A stretch of DNA of 64,000 bases from Paracidovorax valerianellae (GCF_900102625.1 NZ_FMZC01000001.1:1-64000); one strand, 5' to 3'. Shown: positions 10,626 through 19,390, counted from the first letter of the stretch. The notes: generated by a model from the letters alone, not told the origin. Program-made: numbers and translations.

Positions 10626-11159
10626 CTATTCCACCGTGGCTTCCGCGTCGGCGGCTTGCTGGGGCGGCCCGCGCCGGATCAAGTCCACCACGATGGCAGC
10701 CAGCAACCCCACCGCCAGGACCAGCGTAGCTGCCGCCGCCAATGCCAGCGGATAGCCCAGCACCGTGCTGAAGCTGTCCATGCCGGCCACCACCTGGTGC
10801 CACGAGCCGATGAGCAGCAGCACCATGCAGCCGCCGGCGATCAGTTGCGCGATCCAGAACATGCCCGTGCGCGCATGGCCCTTCAGGCGAGACGTCACCA
10901 TGTCAAAACCCAGGTGCTTGCCTTCGAATGCGGCCACGATGGCGCCGATCGCCACCAGCCAGACGAACAGCAGGCGCGAGATTTCTTCGTACGAGACGAT
11001 GCTCGTGCCGAAGGCGTAGCGCAGCACCACGTTGACGAACACGGCCACGACCATGCCGGCGAGCGCCAGCACCATGAAGTGTTCGGCCATGCGCTGCAGC
11101 ACCGGTTTGCGGCGCGCCGGCACATGCGCCGTGTTGGATGAAGAAGCAGGGGCGGTCAT
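10626..11159 (-). CDS. dctQ: TRAP transporter small permease
   Basis: A 177-aa DctQ-family membrane protein with four helices. VVLRYAFGTSIVSYEEISRL (residues ~44-63) is the conserved family motif, including the Glu pair. Its start overlaps the gntK stop by 4 bases, showing that kinase and transporter are made from one message. Confidence 0.93.
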   Translation of the reverse strand: MTAPASSSNTAHVPARRKPVLQRMAEHFMVLALAGMVVAVFVNVVLRYAFGTSIVSYEEISRLLFVWLVAIGAIVAAFEGKHLGFDMVTSRLKGHARTGMFWIAQLIAGGCMVLLLIGSWHQVVAGMDSFSTVLGYPLALAAAATLVLAVGLLAAIVVDLIRRGPPQQAADAEATVE

Positions 11160-11740
11160 TCAGCGTCTCCCAAAACGGGCAAGGTGAGGTCGGTGGCAGG
11201 ACGCGCCCCGCTGGCGCCCACCCACTCCACCGCCGAGGCAGCCAGATCGGCCACGGGGCGCAGGGCATCCAGCGCCAGCACGGCCGGCTCGCCACGGGGT
11301 GATTCCAGCGTGGCGAACTGGTCGGCCACCAAGGTGGGCGAGAAGAAGTGTCCGGGGCGGGCTTGAACGCGTGCCAGCGCCGCGTCGTAGTCCAGTTCCA
11401 GAAACACGAAGCCCAGCGCGGGGCAGGCAGCCCGCAGCCGGTCGCGGTAGCGGCGGCGCAGCGCCGAGCACGTCAGCACCACACCACCGTTTGCGGGGTC
11501 GGACAGGAGCCCGGCCAGCCGATCCAGCCAGCCGGCCCGGTCGGCATCGTCGAGCGGAATGCCGGCACGCATCTTGGCGATGCTGGCGGGCGAATGGTAG
11601 GCATCGCCTTCGTGCAGCGTCCAGCCGAGCGAACGGGCGCAGGCTTCCGCCACGCTCGACTTACCGCAGCCGGACACGCCCATCACCACGATGGAGCTGA
11701 GCGACCGTGGCTGGGATTTGTTTGGGATAGCGCTGTCCAT
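11156..11740 (-). CDS. gntK: Gluconokinase
   Basis: A 194-aa P-loop kinase that phosphorylates gluconate to 6-phosphogluconate. The Walker A motif is GVSGCGKSS (about residues 21-29), followed by the typical LHEGDAYHSPASIAKM and PLDDADRAGWL blocks. It is the first gene of the operon gntK-dctQ-dctM-dctP-edd-eda. The coding start itself overlaps a palindrome (11726-11737) that repeats the operator found near the divergent regulator, so the regulator may block elongation as well as initiation. Confidence 0.93.
   Translation of the reverse strand: MDSAIPNKSQPRSLSSIVVMGVSGCGKSSVAEACARSLGWTLHEGDAYHSPASIAKMRAGIPLDDADRAGWLDRLAGLLSDPANGGVVLTCSALRRRYRDRLRAACPALGFVFLELDYDAALARVQARPGHFFSPTLVADQFATLESPRGEPAVLALDALRPVADLAASAVEWVGASGARPATDLTLPVLGDAE
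11726..11737. promoter_or_regulatory. GntR-type operator O2, inside the gntK start
   Basis: GATAGCGCTGTC differs at one position from the perfect palindrome GATAGCGCTATC at 11875-11886. LacI-family dimers bind palindromes with a central CG, as here. This copy covers codons 2-5 of gntK. The ~150-bp spacing between sites would permit DNA looping. Assignment rests on sequence similarity and context. Confidence 0.65.
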
Positions 11741-11874
11741 TGCAATTCATAAAAAGGCGGGTGCCTCAAGATCAGGCCGCCCACCGGTTTGAAATAATCA
11801 TCGCCCATGCAGAGGACTAAAACATCGCGTCATCTACGGAGCGTAGAGATCGCACCGAGGTTTACCCTGATGGA

Positions 11875-11886
11875 GATAGCGCTATC
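11875..11886. promoter_or_regulatory. GntR-type operator O1
   Basis: GATAGCGCTATC is a perfect 12-bp palindrome with central GCGC in the divergent gntR-gntK promoter region, 40 bp before the regulator's start. It is the best candidate operator for the LacI-family regulator and is echoed at 11726-11737. Confidence 0.75.
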
Positions 11887-11925
11887 CTAGACAACAATGG
11901 TCCCTATGCCGATCCGGATTAACCC

Positions 11926-12954
11926 TTGACCGACGCGCCCCGCCGCCCTCGCCGCTCCAGCGGCCGCATCACCCTCGACGACGTGGCCCGTGCTGCGGGG
12001 GTGAGCCCGATCACCGTATCGCGCGCCCTGCGCCGCGAACGCAGCGTGGACCCCGAACTGGCGCAGCGCGTGCACACCGCCGCCGAGCAGTTGGGCTACG
12101 TGCCCGACCCTGCCGCACGTGCGCTGGCCTCCCAGCGCAGCACCCAGGTGCTGGTGCTGGTGCCGCTGCTGTCCAACACCTTGTTCGTCGATCTGCTGGA
12201 GGCGGTGCACCGCACGCTGTTCCCCGAAGGCTTTCAGCCGCTGATCGGCGTGACCCACTACGACATCGCCGAAGAAGAGCTGCTGCTGCGCACCTACCTG
12301 CCCCATCGGCCTGCCGGCTTGCTGGTGACCGGGTTCGACCGCAGCGAGACGGCGCGCCAGCTCATCGCCCGCAGCGGCGTGCCCTGCGTGCACCTGATGG
12401 AGACCAGCCGCGCGCCGGGCGTGCAGTGCGTGGGCTTTTCGCAGACCGACGCCGGCGCAACCATCACCCGCCATCTGCTGGACCGGGGCCGCCGCCGCAT
12501 CGCGTTTTGCGCTGCGCAACTGGACCCGCGTGTGCTGCAGCGGGCCGAAGGCTACCGCCGCTGCCTGCGCGAAGCCGGCCTCTACGATCCGCAACTCGAA
12601 TTGCTGAGCCCGGAGGGATCGTCCGTCGCCCTGGGTGCGCGGCTCTTCGAAGAAGTCCTGCGCCGCATGCCGGACGTGGATGCCATCTTTTTTTGCAACG
12701 ACGACATCGCCCAGGGTGGGCTGCTGGCTGCCAACCGGCTCGGGGTGGCGGTGCCCGCGCAGATCGCAGTGGCGGGCTTCAATGACCTGGCCGGCAGCGA
12801 CCAGATGGTGCCCACGCTCACCACCGTGCGCACCCCCCGGGCAGAGGTCGGACGCGCAGGGGCGGCCATGCTGCTGGGCCTGATGCGCGGAGCGCCGCCA
12901 GGGCCGAGTTGCGTCGAGCTGGGCTACGAACTCGTCGTGCGCGGCAGTAGCTGA
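11926..12954 (+). CDS. gntR: LacI-family regulator of gluconate use
   Basis: A 342-aa LacI/GalR repressor. The N-terminal helix-turn-helix is ITLDDVARAAGVSPITVSRA and the hinge is YVPDPAARALAS, followed by a periplasmic-binding-like sensor domain. No ATG fits; translation appears to begin at TTG 11926 (TTG ACC GAC), which would keep expression low. It is divergent from the gluconate operon, so it most likely represses that operon with gluconate or 6-phosphogluconate as inducer (inference by analogy to E. coli GntR). A strong bidirectional terminator follows. Confidence 0.9.
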   Translation: MTDAPRRPRRSSGRITLDDVARAAGVSPITVSRALRRERSVDPELAQRVHTAAEQLGYVPDPAARALASQRSTQVLVLVPLLSNTLFVDLLEAVHRTLFPEGFQPLIGVTHYDIAEEELLLRTYLPHRPAGLLVTGFDRSETARQLIARSGVPCVHLMETSRAPGVQCVGFSQTDAGATITRHLLDRGRRRIAFCAAQLDPRVLQRAEGYRRCLREAGLYDPQLELLSPEGSSVALGARLFEEVLRRMPDVDAIFFCNDDIAQGGLLAANRLGVAVPAQIAVAGFNDLAGSDQMVPTLTTVRTPRAEVGRAGAAMLLGLMRGAPPGPSCVELGYELVVRGSS

Positions 12955-13010
12955 AAATGCCAATAAGACGCTAATAAGAGGCAACCGTCGGCTCTGACAG
13001 CATCCAAAGA

Positions 13011-13034
13011 AAAAGCCCGGCGAACCGGGCTTTT
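13011..13034. terminator. Bidirectional rho-independent terminator
   Basis: AAAAGCCCGG, a CGAA tetraloop and CCGGGCTTTT form a perfect 10-bp stem flanked by A and T runs. It lies between the convergent gntR and OmpA-like genes and can stop transcription on both strands. Confidence 0.93.
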
Positions 13035-13071
13035 GCATGCAAGGGTGAAACGAGGCCGATGGCCCCAGCCC

Positions 13072-13602
13072 TCAGCGCGGGGCCAGCGTGACTTCGACGC
13101 GGCGGGCTTCGGCGTTGTTGCCGCCAGCTTGCGTGACTTCCGGCTTGCGCAGGTCGATCTTGTCTTCCGGCACGCCAGCCGTCTTCAAGGCATCGCGCAC
13201 TGCCAGGGCACGGTCCTTGGCCAACTGGGCGTTGGCAGCGGCATCGCCCGTGGCATCGTGAAAGCCCGACACCACCACCGAGCGGCCTTCGGCCACAGCG
13301 CGGGAGACATCGGCCAGTGCCGGTGCAGCGCCGGGTGCCAGGTTGGCGCGGCCGGAGGCGAAATAGAAACGGACCAGGCCGCCATCCACCACCACGCGGG
13401 CCATTTCGTCCTCGGCCACCACCAGCGTGCCGGCCGGGGCCACGACCACGGCTGCGGGCTCGACCACCGGCGCACGCGCCAGGCTGCGCTGCTTGTACAC
13501 CGTGACTCCGACCACCGAAGACACCACCAGCGCAATCAGTGCGAACAGGAAACCGAGGGCAAAACGTTGCTGGCTGTCGTCGTCGGAACTGCTGAAGGCC
13601 AT
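13072..13602 (-). CDS. OmpA-domain protein with N-terminal membrane anchor
   Basis: A 176-aa protein with one membrane helix (FALGFLFALIALVVSSVVGV, about residues 14-33), a linker and a C-terminal OmpA-like domain. The latter contains VRFYFASGRANLAPGAAPAL, SGFHDATGD and LAKDRALAVRDALKTAGV, the usual peptidoglycan-contact elements. No cleavable signal or lipobox is seen, so it is probably anchored in the inner membrane facing the periplasm. GGAG lies before the ATG at 13602; the open frame further upstream runs into the chaC gene. Confidence 0.85.
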   Translation of the reverse strand: MAFSSSDDDSQQRFALGFLFALIALVVSSVVGVTVYKQRSLARAPVVEPAAVVVAPAGTLVVAEDEMARVVVDGGLVRFYFASGRANLAPGAAPALADVSRAVAEGRSVVVSGFHDATGDAAANAQLAKDRALAVRDALKTAGVPEDKIDLRKPEVTQAGGNNAEARRVEVTLAPR

Positions 13603-13660
13603 GGAAAGAACTCCGTAAAGTAAATAATGGGGTCTGAAGACAACCCGCGATTGTAGAGTC

Positions 13661-14254
13661 ATGACGCCGCTTCCCGCCCCCTTGCGCGACCCCGCTCCCC
13701 TGCTCCAGCGCACGCTGGACGAATGGGGCGGCCAGGACGATCTGTGGATCTTCGGCTACGGCTCGCTGATCTGGCGCCCCGATTTCGACTTTGCCGAACA
13801 GCGCCCTGCCCGCGTGCACGGCTGGCATCGCGCGCTCAAGATGTGGAGCCGCATCAACCGCGGCACCCCCGAGCGGCCCGGGCTGGTGTTCGGCATGCTG
13901 TCGGGAGGTAGTTGCCGCGGCATGGTGTTCCGCGTGGACCGAGAACATGCCCGGCAGACCATGGTCAACCTCTGGCAGCGTGAAATGGCCCTGGCCGTCT
14001 ATGACCCACGCTGGCTGCCCTGCCAGACGCCGCAGGGCACCGTGCGCGCCCTCGCCTTCACCCTGTCGCGACGCAGCCCGAGCCATGCCGGCGTGCTGCC
14101 CGATGACGAATACCGCCGCATCTTTGAGCAGGCCACCGGAATCTACGGCACCACGCGGGACTACGCCCAGGCCACCTACGACGAGCTGCGCCGACTGGGC
14201 ATCCACGACCGGGCGCTGGGCAAGCTGCTTTCGCTGGCTTCGGACAAGCGCTGA
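13661..14254 (+). CDS. chaC: ChaC-like gamma-glutamylcyclotransferase
   Basis: A 197-aa cytosolic enzyme that releases 5-oxoproline from glutathione. The substrate-binding loop is [12 protein letters not shown] (about residues 31-42). The catalytic Glu is expected in the WQREM region, and the family tail [16 protein letters not shown] is present. Encoded divergently from the OmpA-like gene and 46 bp before pdxH. Length is typical for the bacterial family. Confidence 0.9.
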   Translation: MTPLPAPLRDPAPLLQRTLDEWGGQDDLWIFGYGSLIWRPDFDFAEQRPARVHGWHRALKMWSRINRGTPERPGLVFGMLSGGSCRGMVFRVDREHARQTMVNLWQREMALAVYDPRWLPCQTPQGTVRALAFTLSRRSPSHAGVLPDDEYRRIFEQATGIYGTTRDYAQATYDELRRLGIHDRALGKLLSLASDKR

Positions 14255-14300
14255 CGCGCACCGGCTCGCGGATGGCGCACCGACGGGGCACAATCGCCCG

Positions 14301-14948
14301 ATGAGCAGCCTTTCCTCCTCCATCGCCGACCTGCGCAAGAGCTACGAGCGCGCAGAACTCAGCGAAGACGCCTCCCACGCAAACCCCCTGGCCCAGTTCG
14401 ACCAATGGCTGCAGCAGGCCCTGGCCGCTCAGGTGCCCGAGCCCAATGCCATGACGCTCGCCACCGTGGGCGCCGACCTGCGGCCCAGCACCCGCATCGT
14501 GCTGGTCAAAGGCTACGACGAGCGCGGCATCGTCTGGTTCACCAATTACGAAAGCCGCAAGGGCCGCCAACTGGCCGGCAACCCGTTCGCCGCACTGCAG
14601 TTTCACTGGGTCGAGCTCGAGCGCGTGGTGCGCATCGAAGGCACGGTGGAAAAAGTGGACGACGCCGAGAGCGACGCCTACTTTCAAAGCCGCCCGCTCG
14701 ACTCGCGCATCGGCGCGTGGGCCAGTCCCCAGAGCCAAGTCATTCCCGGGCGCAGCGTGCTGGTGGCCAACGCCGCCAAATACGGCGCGCAGTTCCTTTT
14801 GAAGCCGCCACGCCCGCCGCATTGGGGCGGCTACCGCTTGAAGCCCGAGCAATGGGAGTTCTGGCAAGGCCGCAAGAGCCGCCTGCACGACCGCCTTCGC
14901 TACCGGGCCGATGGCGACCAGTGGGTGCGAGAACGCCTCGCGCCCTGA
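14301..14948 (+). CDS. pdxH: Pyridoxamine 5'-phosphate oxidase
   Basis: A 215-aa FMN enzyme that oxidises pyridoxine or pyridoxamine phosphate to pyridoxal phosphate. The N-terminus [14 protein letters not shown], the FMN-binding [20 protein letters not shown] and the C-terminal [13 protein letters not shown] are all family hallmarks. Start ATG at 14301; the open frame before it overlaps chaC. It converges with the AEC transporter gene 16 bp away, too close for a separate terminator. Confidence 0.95.
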   Translation: MSSLSSSIADLRKSYERAELSEDASHANPLAQFDQWLQQALAAQVPEPNAMTLATVGADLRPSTRIVLVKGYDERGIVWFTNYESRKGRQLAGNPFAALQFHWVELERVVRIEGTVEKVDDAESDAYFQSRPLDSRIGAWASPQSQVIPGRSVLVANAAKYGAQFLLKPPRPPHWGGYRLKPEQWEFWQGRKSRLHDRLRYRADGDQWVRERLAP

Positions 14949-14964
14949 TTTCTGTCGCAGCGCT

Positions 14965-15918
14965 TCAGTGAAAGAACCGCTGCGCCAGCATCAACATCAG
15001 CGGCACCGTCACCAGTGCCAGCGCGGTGGAGACGGCAATGCTGGCCGTCACCTCGTCCTGCATCGCGCCATACCGCTGCGTGAACAGGAACACGTTGGCG
15101 CCCACCGGTAGCGATGCCGCCAGGAACATCACCGCCGTCGAGGTGCCGTTCAGTCCGAAAGCCCATGCCAGCGCCAGCAGCAACAGCGGATGGGCCACGT
15201 TCTTCACCACCGAAATGCGCAATGCGTCACGCGCGTGGCTGCCGACCTTGCTGAAGGCCAGCGTCACGCCCACCAGCAGCAGCGCCATGGGGCCGAGTGC
15301 CATGCCCAGCAGTTGCAGAGGTTTGTCCACCACCTCGGGCAGATGAAGGCCCGTCTGCGCGAACAAGAGCCCGGCCAGGATGGGCAGCGGCACCGGGTGC
15401 AGGATGCCGTTGCGCACCGCCTGCAGCACCGTGTGCAGCATGGGCCGTGGTGGGCTGCGGCCGTCGCGCTGGCTTTCGTGCGCCTGCGCCAGTTCGAACA
15501 CCACGGTGGCCGCCGTGAGCAAGATGAGCGCATGCAGCGAGATCAGGGTGAACAGCGTCACCAGCCCTTCCTGGCCATAGACCAGGCCCACCAGCGGCAC
15601 GCCGATCATGATCGTGTTGCTGAACATGCTGGCCAGCCCGAACGCCGCCGACCGGGTGGAAAAGCCCATGACCGCCAGCGACACCACGAACACCAGCCCG
15701 GCCGCGAGAAAGTACAGGCCCACCGGCTCGAAGTTCAGGTCCTGCACGCGCGACGTGCCCATGGTGCGAAACAGCAGCGCGGGCGTGAGCACGAGAAATA
15801 CCAGGTTCGACAAATCCTTGACCGCCGAAGCCCGCACCCAGCCCAGGCGCCCGGCCAGAAAGCCGATGGCGATGAACAGGATCACCGGGATCATGGAAGC
15901 GAAGACGGGGGAATTCAC
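14965..15918 (-). CDS. AEC-family transporter
   Basis: A 317-aa membrane protein with ten helices of the auxin efflux carrier/malonate transporter family (MdcF-like). It contains the conserved LPVGANVFLFTQRYG near the C-terminus and MFSNTIMIGVPLVGLVYG in the middle. A GTG at 15918 (VNSPVFASMIPV) is chosen; the ATG at 15894 is the alternative. The substrate is unknown, but organic acids are usual for this family. Confidence 0.85.
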   Translation of the reverse strand: MNSPVFASMIPVILFIAIGFLAGRLGWVRASAVKDLSNLVFLVLTPALLFRTMGTSRVQDLNFEPVGLYFLAAGLVFVVSLAVMGFSTRSAAFGLASMFSNTIMIGVPLVGLVYGQEGLVTLFTLISLHALILLTAATVVFELAQAHESQRDGRSPPRPMLHTVLQAVRNGILHPVPLPILAGLLFAQTGLHLPEVVDKPLQLLGMALGPMALLLVGVTLAFSKVGSHARDALRISVVKNVAHPLLLLALAWAFGLNGTSTAVMFLAASLPVGANVFLFTQRYGAMQDEVTASIAVSTALALVTVPLMLMLAQRFFH

Positions 15919-16247
15919 GGCGGCGGTCCTGCAGCAATAGAGAAAAAAGCTTGCACGGGCGGCCAGGTAGGCACTCGGGCAAAGCCTTGGATTATCGTGC
16001 CGCGCTTTTCCGATCAATCGCTTGCCGTGCCGGCTGGTTGAACGTCAAAAAGTAGTGGGGCGCAACTGTCGTCGATCGATGGACTTACCTATGGCGCACA
16101 GTACGGTACGACATGCAGTAAGCGCACCTTTGAACTTGAGCGGGTTGTATTGCTCATCCCAAGGAGCGAGCGCACGGCTGGGCTACGATGCTGAGCGCCC
16201 GCCATCGGCTATAAGCAGCCGCTGAAGTAGCTGAGAATAGAGCCACG
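15919..16247. other. Intergenic region with no feature seen
   Basis: 329 bp between the divergent AEC and GNAT genes. Composition falls towards the right, where an acquired-looking segment (16248-17708) begins. No RNA gene, convincing promoter or repeat was found. Confidence 0.4.
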
Positions 16248-16718
16248 ATGTTTGCTCCAACCGTTGAAGTCCGCCAGGCGCGCCCAGAAGACGCGGAGAG
16301 CGTCGATTCCCTCTACCGCCAACTTCTGGGTAGTGCTCACCACCGAGTCCTACCGGAGCAGATTCAGGAGTTGCAGGGCGGTGAAAATGCGCTGCTCCTG
16401 GTTGCGGAAGTAGCCGGAGTCGTTTGCGGCACGCTCCTTGTGTCGTTATGCGCAGATGTCATGTTCAGCCGACAGCCGTTTGCCGTCATCGAGAATGTCG
16501 TCGTTGACCAAGGCTCTCGCAAGTGTGGCGTCGGCGCCGCCATGCTGAAGCAGGCCGAATCCTTCTGCCGCCACAGCCAGTGCTCAAAGATGATGCTTCT
16601 GAGTTCCAATGGCCGCGCTGAAGCCCACCGCTTTTTTGAGTCTCAAGGCTTCGACAGCTCAGTTAAGAGGGGTTTTGTCAAATACCGCCGGGACTTTAAT
16701 GTCGAGTCCGCTCGGTAA
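16248..16718 (+). CDS. GNAT-family N-acetyltransferase
   Basis: A 156-aa acetyl-CoA-dependent acetyltransferase. The acetyl-CoA-binding region is VVDQGSRKCGVGAAMLKQAE (about residues 85-104). The C-terminal NGRAEAHRFFESQGF is the typical motif B helix before the last strands. The substrate is unknown; similar small GNATs act on amino acids, antibiotics or proteins. GC content is lower than in the flanking metabolic genes. Confidence 0.85.
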   Translation: MFAPTVEVRQARPEDAESVDSLYRQLLGSAHHRVLPEQIQELQGGENALLLVAEVAGVVCGTLLVSLCADVMFSRQPFAVIENVVVDQGSRKCGVGAAMLKQAESFCRHSQCSKMMLLSSNGRAEAHRFFESQGFDSSVKRGFVKYRRDFNVESAR

Positions 16719-16823
16719 TGCCCAGGGACCGCAATGGGCCCAAAACGGGCGGTCGTCCGCCGGGGAACGCAGACGTTCAGAGCAAAGGTGGCTAGCACAC
16801 TGCGGGAAGCAGAAGTGCGACCC

Positions 16824-17708
16824 TCACAGTTCAGCGTCCAGCTCGATCGACTTGATAGCAATCGGCTGTCGCACAATCTGCCCGGACTTTCGATGTCTGA
16901 CCTTGAATTTAAGCATCACCTTCTCAGACCTCCCGTCCCTCTGGACATCTTGGTCTGAGACGTGAAGTACGGGGTCGACGAGTTCTATCTTGTACCGCGG
17001 AGCGATCCTCATCGGCACGGAAAAGATCATTCGAATCACGCCCTCACGGTTTGGTGCGTAGAGGATTGCGTCCTTTGTCCCCGTCAGGGCTTGATGGTAG
17101 GAGATCATTGCTTGACACTCTTCCATCTGCTGCTGTGAAAACAGACCTCTGTCGGGTGTCAATGTGGTGAAGTGTTGGTCCAGATCAGACGGCACAGCGA
17201 ACGGGACCGGGTCAACTTGAAGTGTCATCGAGTAGCCTTCGACTTTATACCCCAGCTTGATAGCTCGTCCGTGTGGGGTGAAATCCCCTGGGCCGAGGAT
17301 TACGGAGAAAGAAACTGGCCCCTCAGGTAGATCGGTCAAATCGAATACAGCGTCTTCTTCCGCGATGTCTTCGCCATGGATGTCCAACCGATCAAGCGCA
17401 GGCACGCGATACCCGTAGATGGCGCAAGGCTGTGTAGTTTGAGTGAGCGGGGCGACGAAGATGGCGCATCCATTCTCGTGGTAGTTCACGCGGCCAGATT
17501 GATGAATCGTGATCCGCTTGTTCTTTGGACGCGGCGGATCAAACGCAATGGTCTTTGTCTCTTGCTCTCCCGGCCTCGTGCTCCATGCTGTTCGTGACGT
17601 GCTAACGCCTTCCCTCCGGATGGTCAGGCTTAGAGAACCGTCTCGGTCGCTGGTTTCCAAGACCATGAACTTCCGAGTGATCGAACCATAGCGAATGAGA
17701 ATGCGCAT
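16824..17708 (-). CDS. Hypothetical protein, 294 aa (orphan, lower GC)
   Basis: I do not recognise this protein. It starts MRILIRYGSITRKFMVLETS and seems rich in beta strands with scattered charged loops. No signal peptide, transmembrane helix or clear catalytic motif is visible. Codon use is noticeably less GC-biased than the neighbours, suggesting recent transfer. It stands alone, convergent with the GNAT gene and divergent from the HTH-PyrB gene. A structural or binding role would fit but is speculation. Confidence 0.55.
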   Translation of the reverse strand: MRILIRYGSITRKFMVLETSDRDGSLSLTIRREGVSTSRTAWSTRPGEQETKTIAFDPPRPKNKRITIHQSGRVNYHENGCAIFVAPLTQTTQPCAIYGYRVPALDRLDIHGEDIAEEDAVFDLTDLPEGPVSFSVILGPGDFTPHGRAIKLGYKVEGYSMTLQVDPVPFAVPSDLDQHFTTLTPDRGLFSQQQMEECQAMISYHQALTGTKDAILYAPNREGVIRMIFSVPMRIAPRYKIELVDPVLHVSDQDVQRDGRSEKVMLKFKVRHRKSGQIVRQPIAIKSIELDAEL

Positions 17709-17906
17709 GGACTTTTGACCCCTTAACGTTTGAAGTAAGTCCGCAGGCAGTCCGCGACTGTCTGTTCGGGGACGGTGATTCTAGGAAAGCAGGTCACCCA
17801 GCCCTATCCCACAAATGGAGGGGTGTCCACTTTGCAGCTACTGAAACGAACGACTGCTCCAGGCCGATAGCGGTCATCGTACAAGCTCCCTGGAGCCGAG
17901 TCTTAA

Positions 17907-17941
17907 ATACGCAATGCGTATCATCAAAAAACGCAAAGCGT
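17907..17941 (+). promoter_or_regulatory. Paired inverted repeats before the HTH-PyrB gene
   Basis: ATACGCA-A-TGCGTAT (17907-17921) is a perfect 15-bp inverted repeat. ACGC-AAA-GCGT (17931-17941) is a second, shorter one with the same half-site. They end 11 bp before the chosen ATG at 17953. Such spacing is typical of autoregulatory operators bound by Cro/CI-like proteins, and the gene product has an N-terminal HTH-like segment. Confidence 0.6.
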
Positions 17942-17952
17942 ACACTTCCAGC

Positions 17953-19248
17953 ATGAATCAACAGCAAGACCTTCTGCGGGACGCCATGCGCCGCCTCAAC
18001 CTCACGCGGGATGGGTTCTCGGATCGGCTTGGAGTCCGCCGCCGCGCCTTGGACACATGGCTGTTGCCGTCCGACTCCAAAGAGGCTCGCGCCATGCCGG
18101 AGATCGCGGCCCGGTTCGTCTCCGAGATTCTTCAAAGCACAGCGACGGGCAATGCCCCAGGCAGCGAACGAGCAGACCCGGCCCCGCTCGTCAAGCGGAT
18201 CGGGGCCGAAGGCAAACCGCAGTTGCTGTCGGTCTCGCAGTTCGATCGCGGGAGCCTTGAAGAGCTGTTTCAGGTGGCCGACGTGATGCAGCCGATTGCG
18301 CGTCGCCAGAAGGTCACGCGGGTTCTGGAAGGGGCCGTTCTCGGCAGCCTGTTTTTCGAGGCCAGCACGCGCACGCGCGTGAGCTTCGGCGCGGCCTTTT
18401 GCCGGCTTGGCGGCACCGTTTGCGACACCACCGGGTTCACCTTCTCTTCAATGGCCAAGGGCGAGTCCATCTACGACACCAGCCGCGTGATGAGCGGCTA
18501 CGTGGATGCATTGGTGGTGCGCCATCCCGCGCAGGGCTCGGTGGCCGAGTTCGCGCGGGCGACCAATATTCCCGTCATCAACGCGGGCGACGGGCCGGGG
18601 GAGCACCCCAGCCAGGCCATCCTCGATCTCTACACGATTCAGCGCGAGTTCTCGCGCATCGGCAAGCTGATCGACGGCACGCACATCGCGATGGTGGGCG
18701 ACCTCAAATATGGCCGCACGGTGCATTCGCTGATCCGGCTGCTGTCGCTGTACCGGGGCCTGAAGTTCACGCTGATCGCCCCGCGTTCGCTGGAGATGCC
18801 GGCCTACCTGGTGGAACTGGTGGCGAACCAGGGTCACGTGATCGAGCAGACCTCGTCGTTGCAAGACGGCCTGCGCGGGGCGGATGTGGTGTACGCCACG
18901 CGCGTGCAGAAAGAGCGGTTTGCCGATGGCGAGGCGATAGAGGGGTACGCACCCGACTTCCAGGTGTGCAAGGCGCTGGTGGACCGTGTGTGCAAACCGG
19001 ACACCATCCTGATGCACCCTTTGCCGCGCGACGAACGGCCGAGCGCGAACGATTTGAGCGTGGACCTGAACCACGACCCCCGGCTTGCGATCTTCAGGCA
19101 GACCGACAACGGAATCCCCATTCGCATGGCGCTTTTCGCGGTGCTGATGGGGGTGGAGAAACAGGTGGCGCGTTCGATGCGCGACGCGAGCTGGGTGTCA
19201 CCCGCGCACATCGGGCCGGACGATGCGGACTTCGACGGGCTGGACTGA
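17953..19248 (+). CDS. pyrB: Aspartate carbamoyltransferase with N-terminal HTH-like extension
   Basis: A 431-aa protein. Residues ~80-400 form an E. coli-type aspartate transcarbamoylase that makes carbamoyl-aspartate for pyrimidines: the carbamoyl-phosphate loop FEASTRTRVSFG, GDLKYGRTVHSL and HPLPRDERPS are present. The first ~60 residues (MNQQQDLLRDAMRRLNLTRD, GFSDRLGVRRRALDTWLL) look like a Cro/CI-type DNA-binding helix-turn-helix, absent from E. coli PyrB (~310 aa). A C-terminal tail of ~25 residues is also extra. An upstream in-frame ATG at 17914 lies inside a palindrome, so the start at 17953 is preferred. No pyrI or pyrC is adjacent. DNA binding is inference. Confidence 0.85.
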   Translation: MNQQQDLLRDAMRRLNLTRDGFSDRLGVRRRALDTWLLPSDSKEARAMPEIAARFVSEILQSTATGNAPGSERADPAPLVKRIGAEGKPQLLSVSQFDRGSLEELFQVADVMQPIARRQKVTRVLEGAVLGSLFFEASTRTRVSFGAAFCRLGGTVCDTTGFTFSSMAKGESIYDTSRVMSGYVDALVVRHPAQGSVAEFARATNIPVINAGDGPGEHPSQAILDLYTIQREFSRIGKLIDGTHIAMVGDLKYGRTVHSLIRLLSLYRGLKFTLIAPRSLEMPAYLVELVANQGHVIEQTSSLQDGLRGADVVYATRVQKERFADGEAIEGYAPDFQVCKALVDRVCKPDTILMHPLPRDERPSANDLSVDLNHDPRLAIFRQTDNGIPIRMALFAVLMGVEKQVARSMRDASWVSPAHIGPDDADFDGLD

Positions 19249-19318
19249 AGCCGGCGCTGCACTGCCGGCGCTCACGGTGAAGCAGTGAGCCCATGAGCGG
19301 ATAAAAAAGTCAGCCGGC

Positions 19319-19364
19319 GCACCGCAGGCGCCTATGCGCCTGTTGGTCTGTTCGCCTGCGGTGC
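19319..19364. terminator. Alternative hairpins between convergent pyrB and receptor genes
   Basis: GCACCGCAGGCG (19319-19330) pairs perfectly with CGCCTGCGGTGC (19353-19364). Part of the first arm can instead form AGGCGC-CTAT-GCGCCT (19326-19341). The two folds are mutually exclusive. No T-run follows, so terminator function is plausible but not certain. Confidence 0.5.
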
Positions 19365-19390
19365 TGCGACAACCTGGGCGGTTGCTGGCC

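Noticed and set aside
8113-10755. 880-aa open frame on the plus strand
   Set aside because: It is antisense to dctP, dctM and dctQ, has a His/Arg/Gly-rich low-complexity composition typical of shadow frames in GC-rich DNA, and matches no family.
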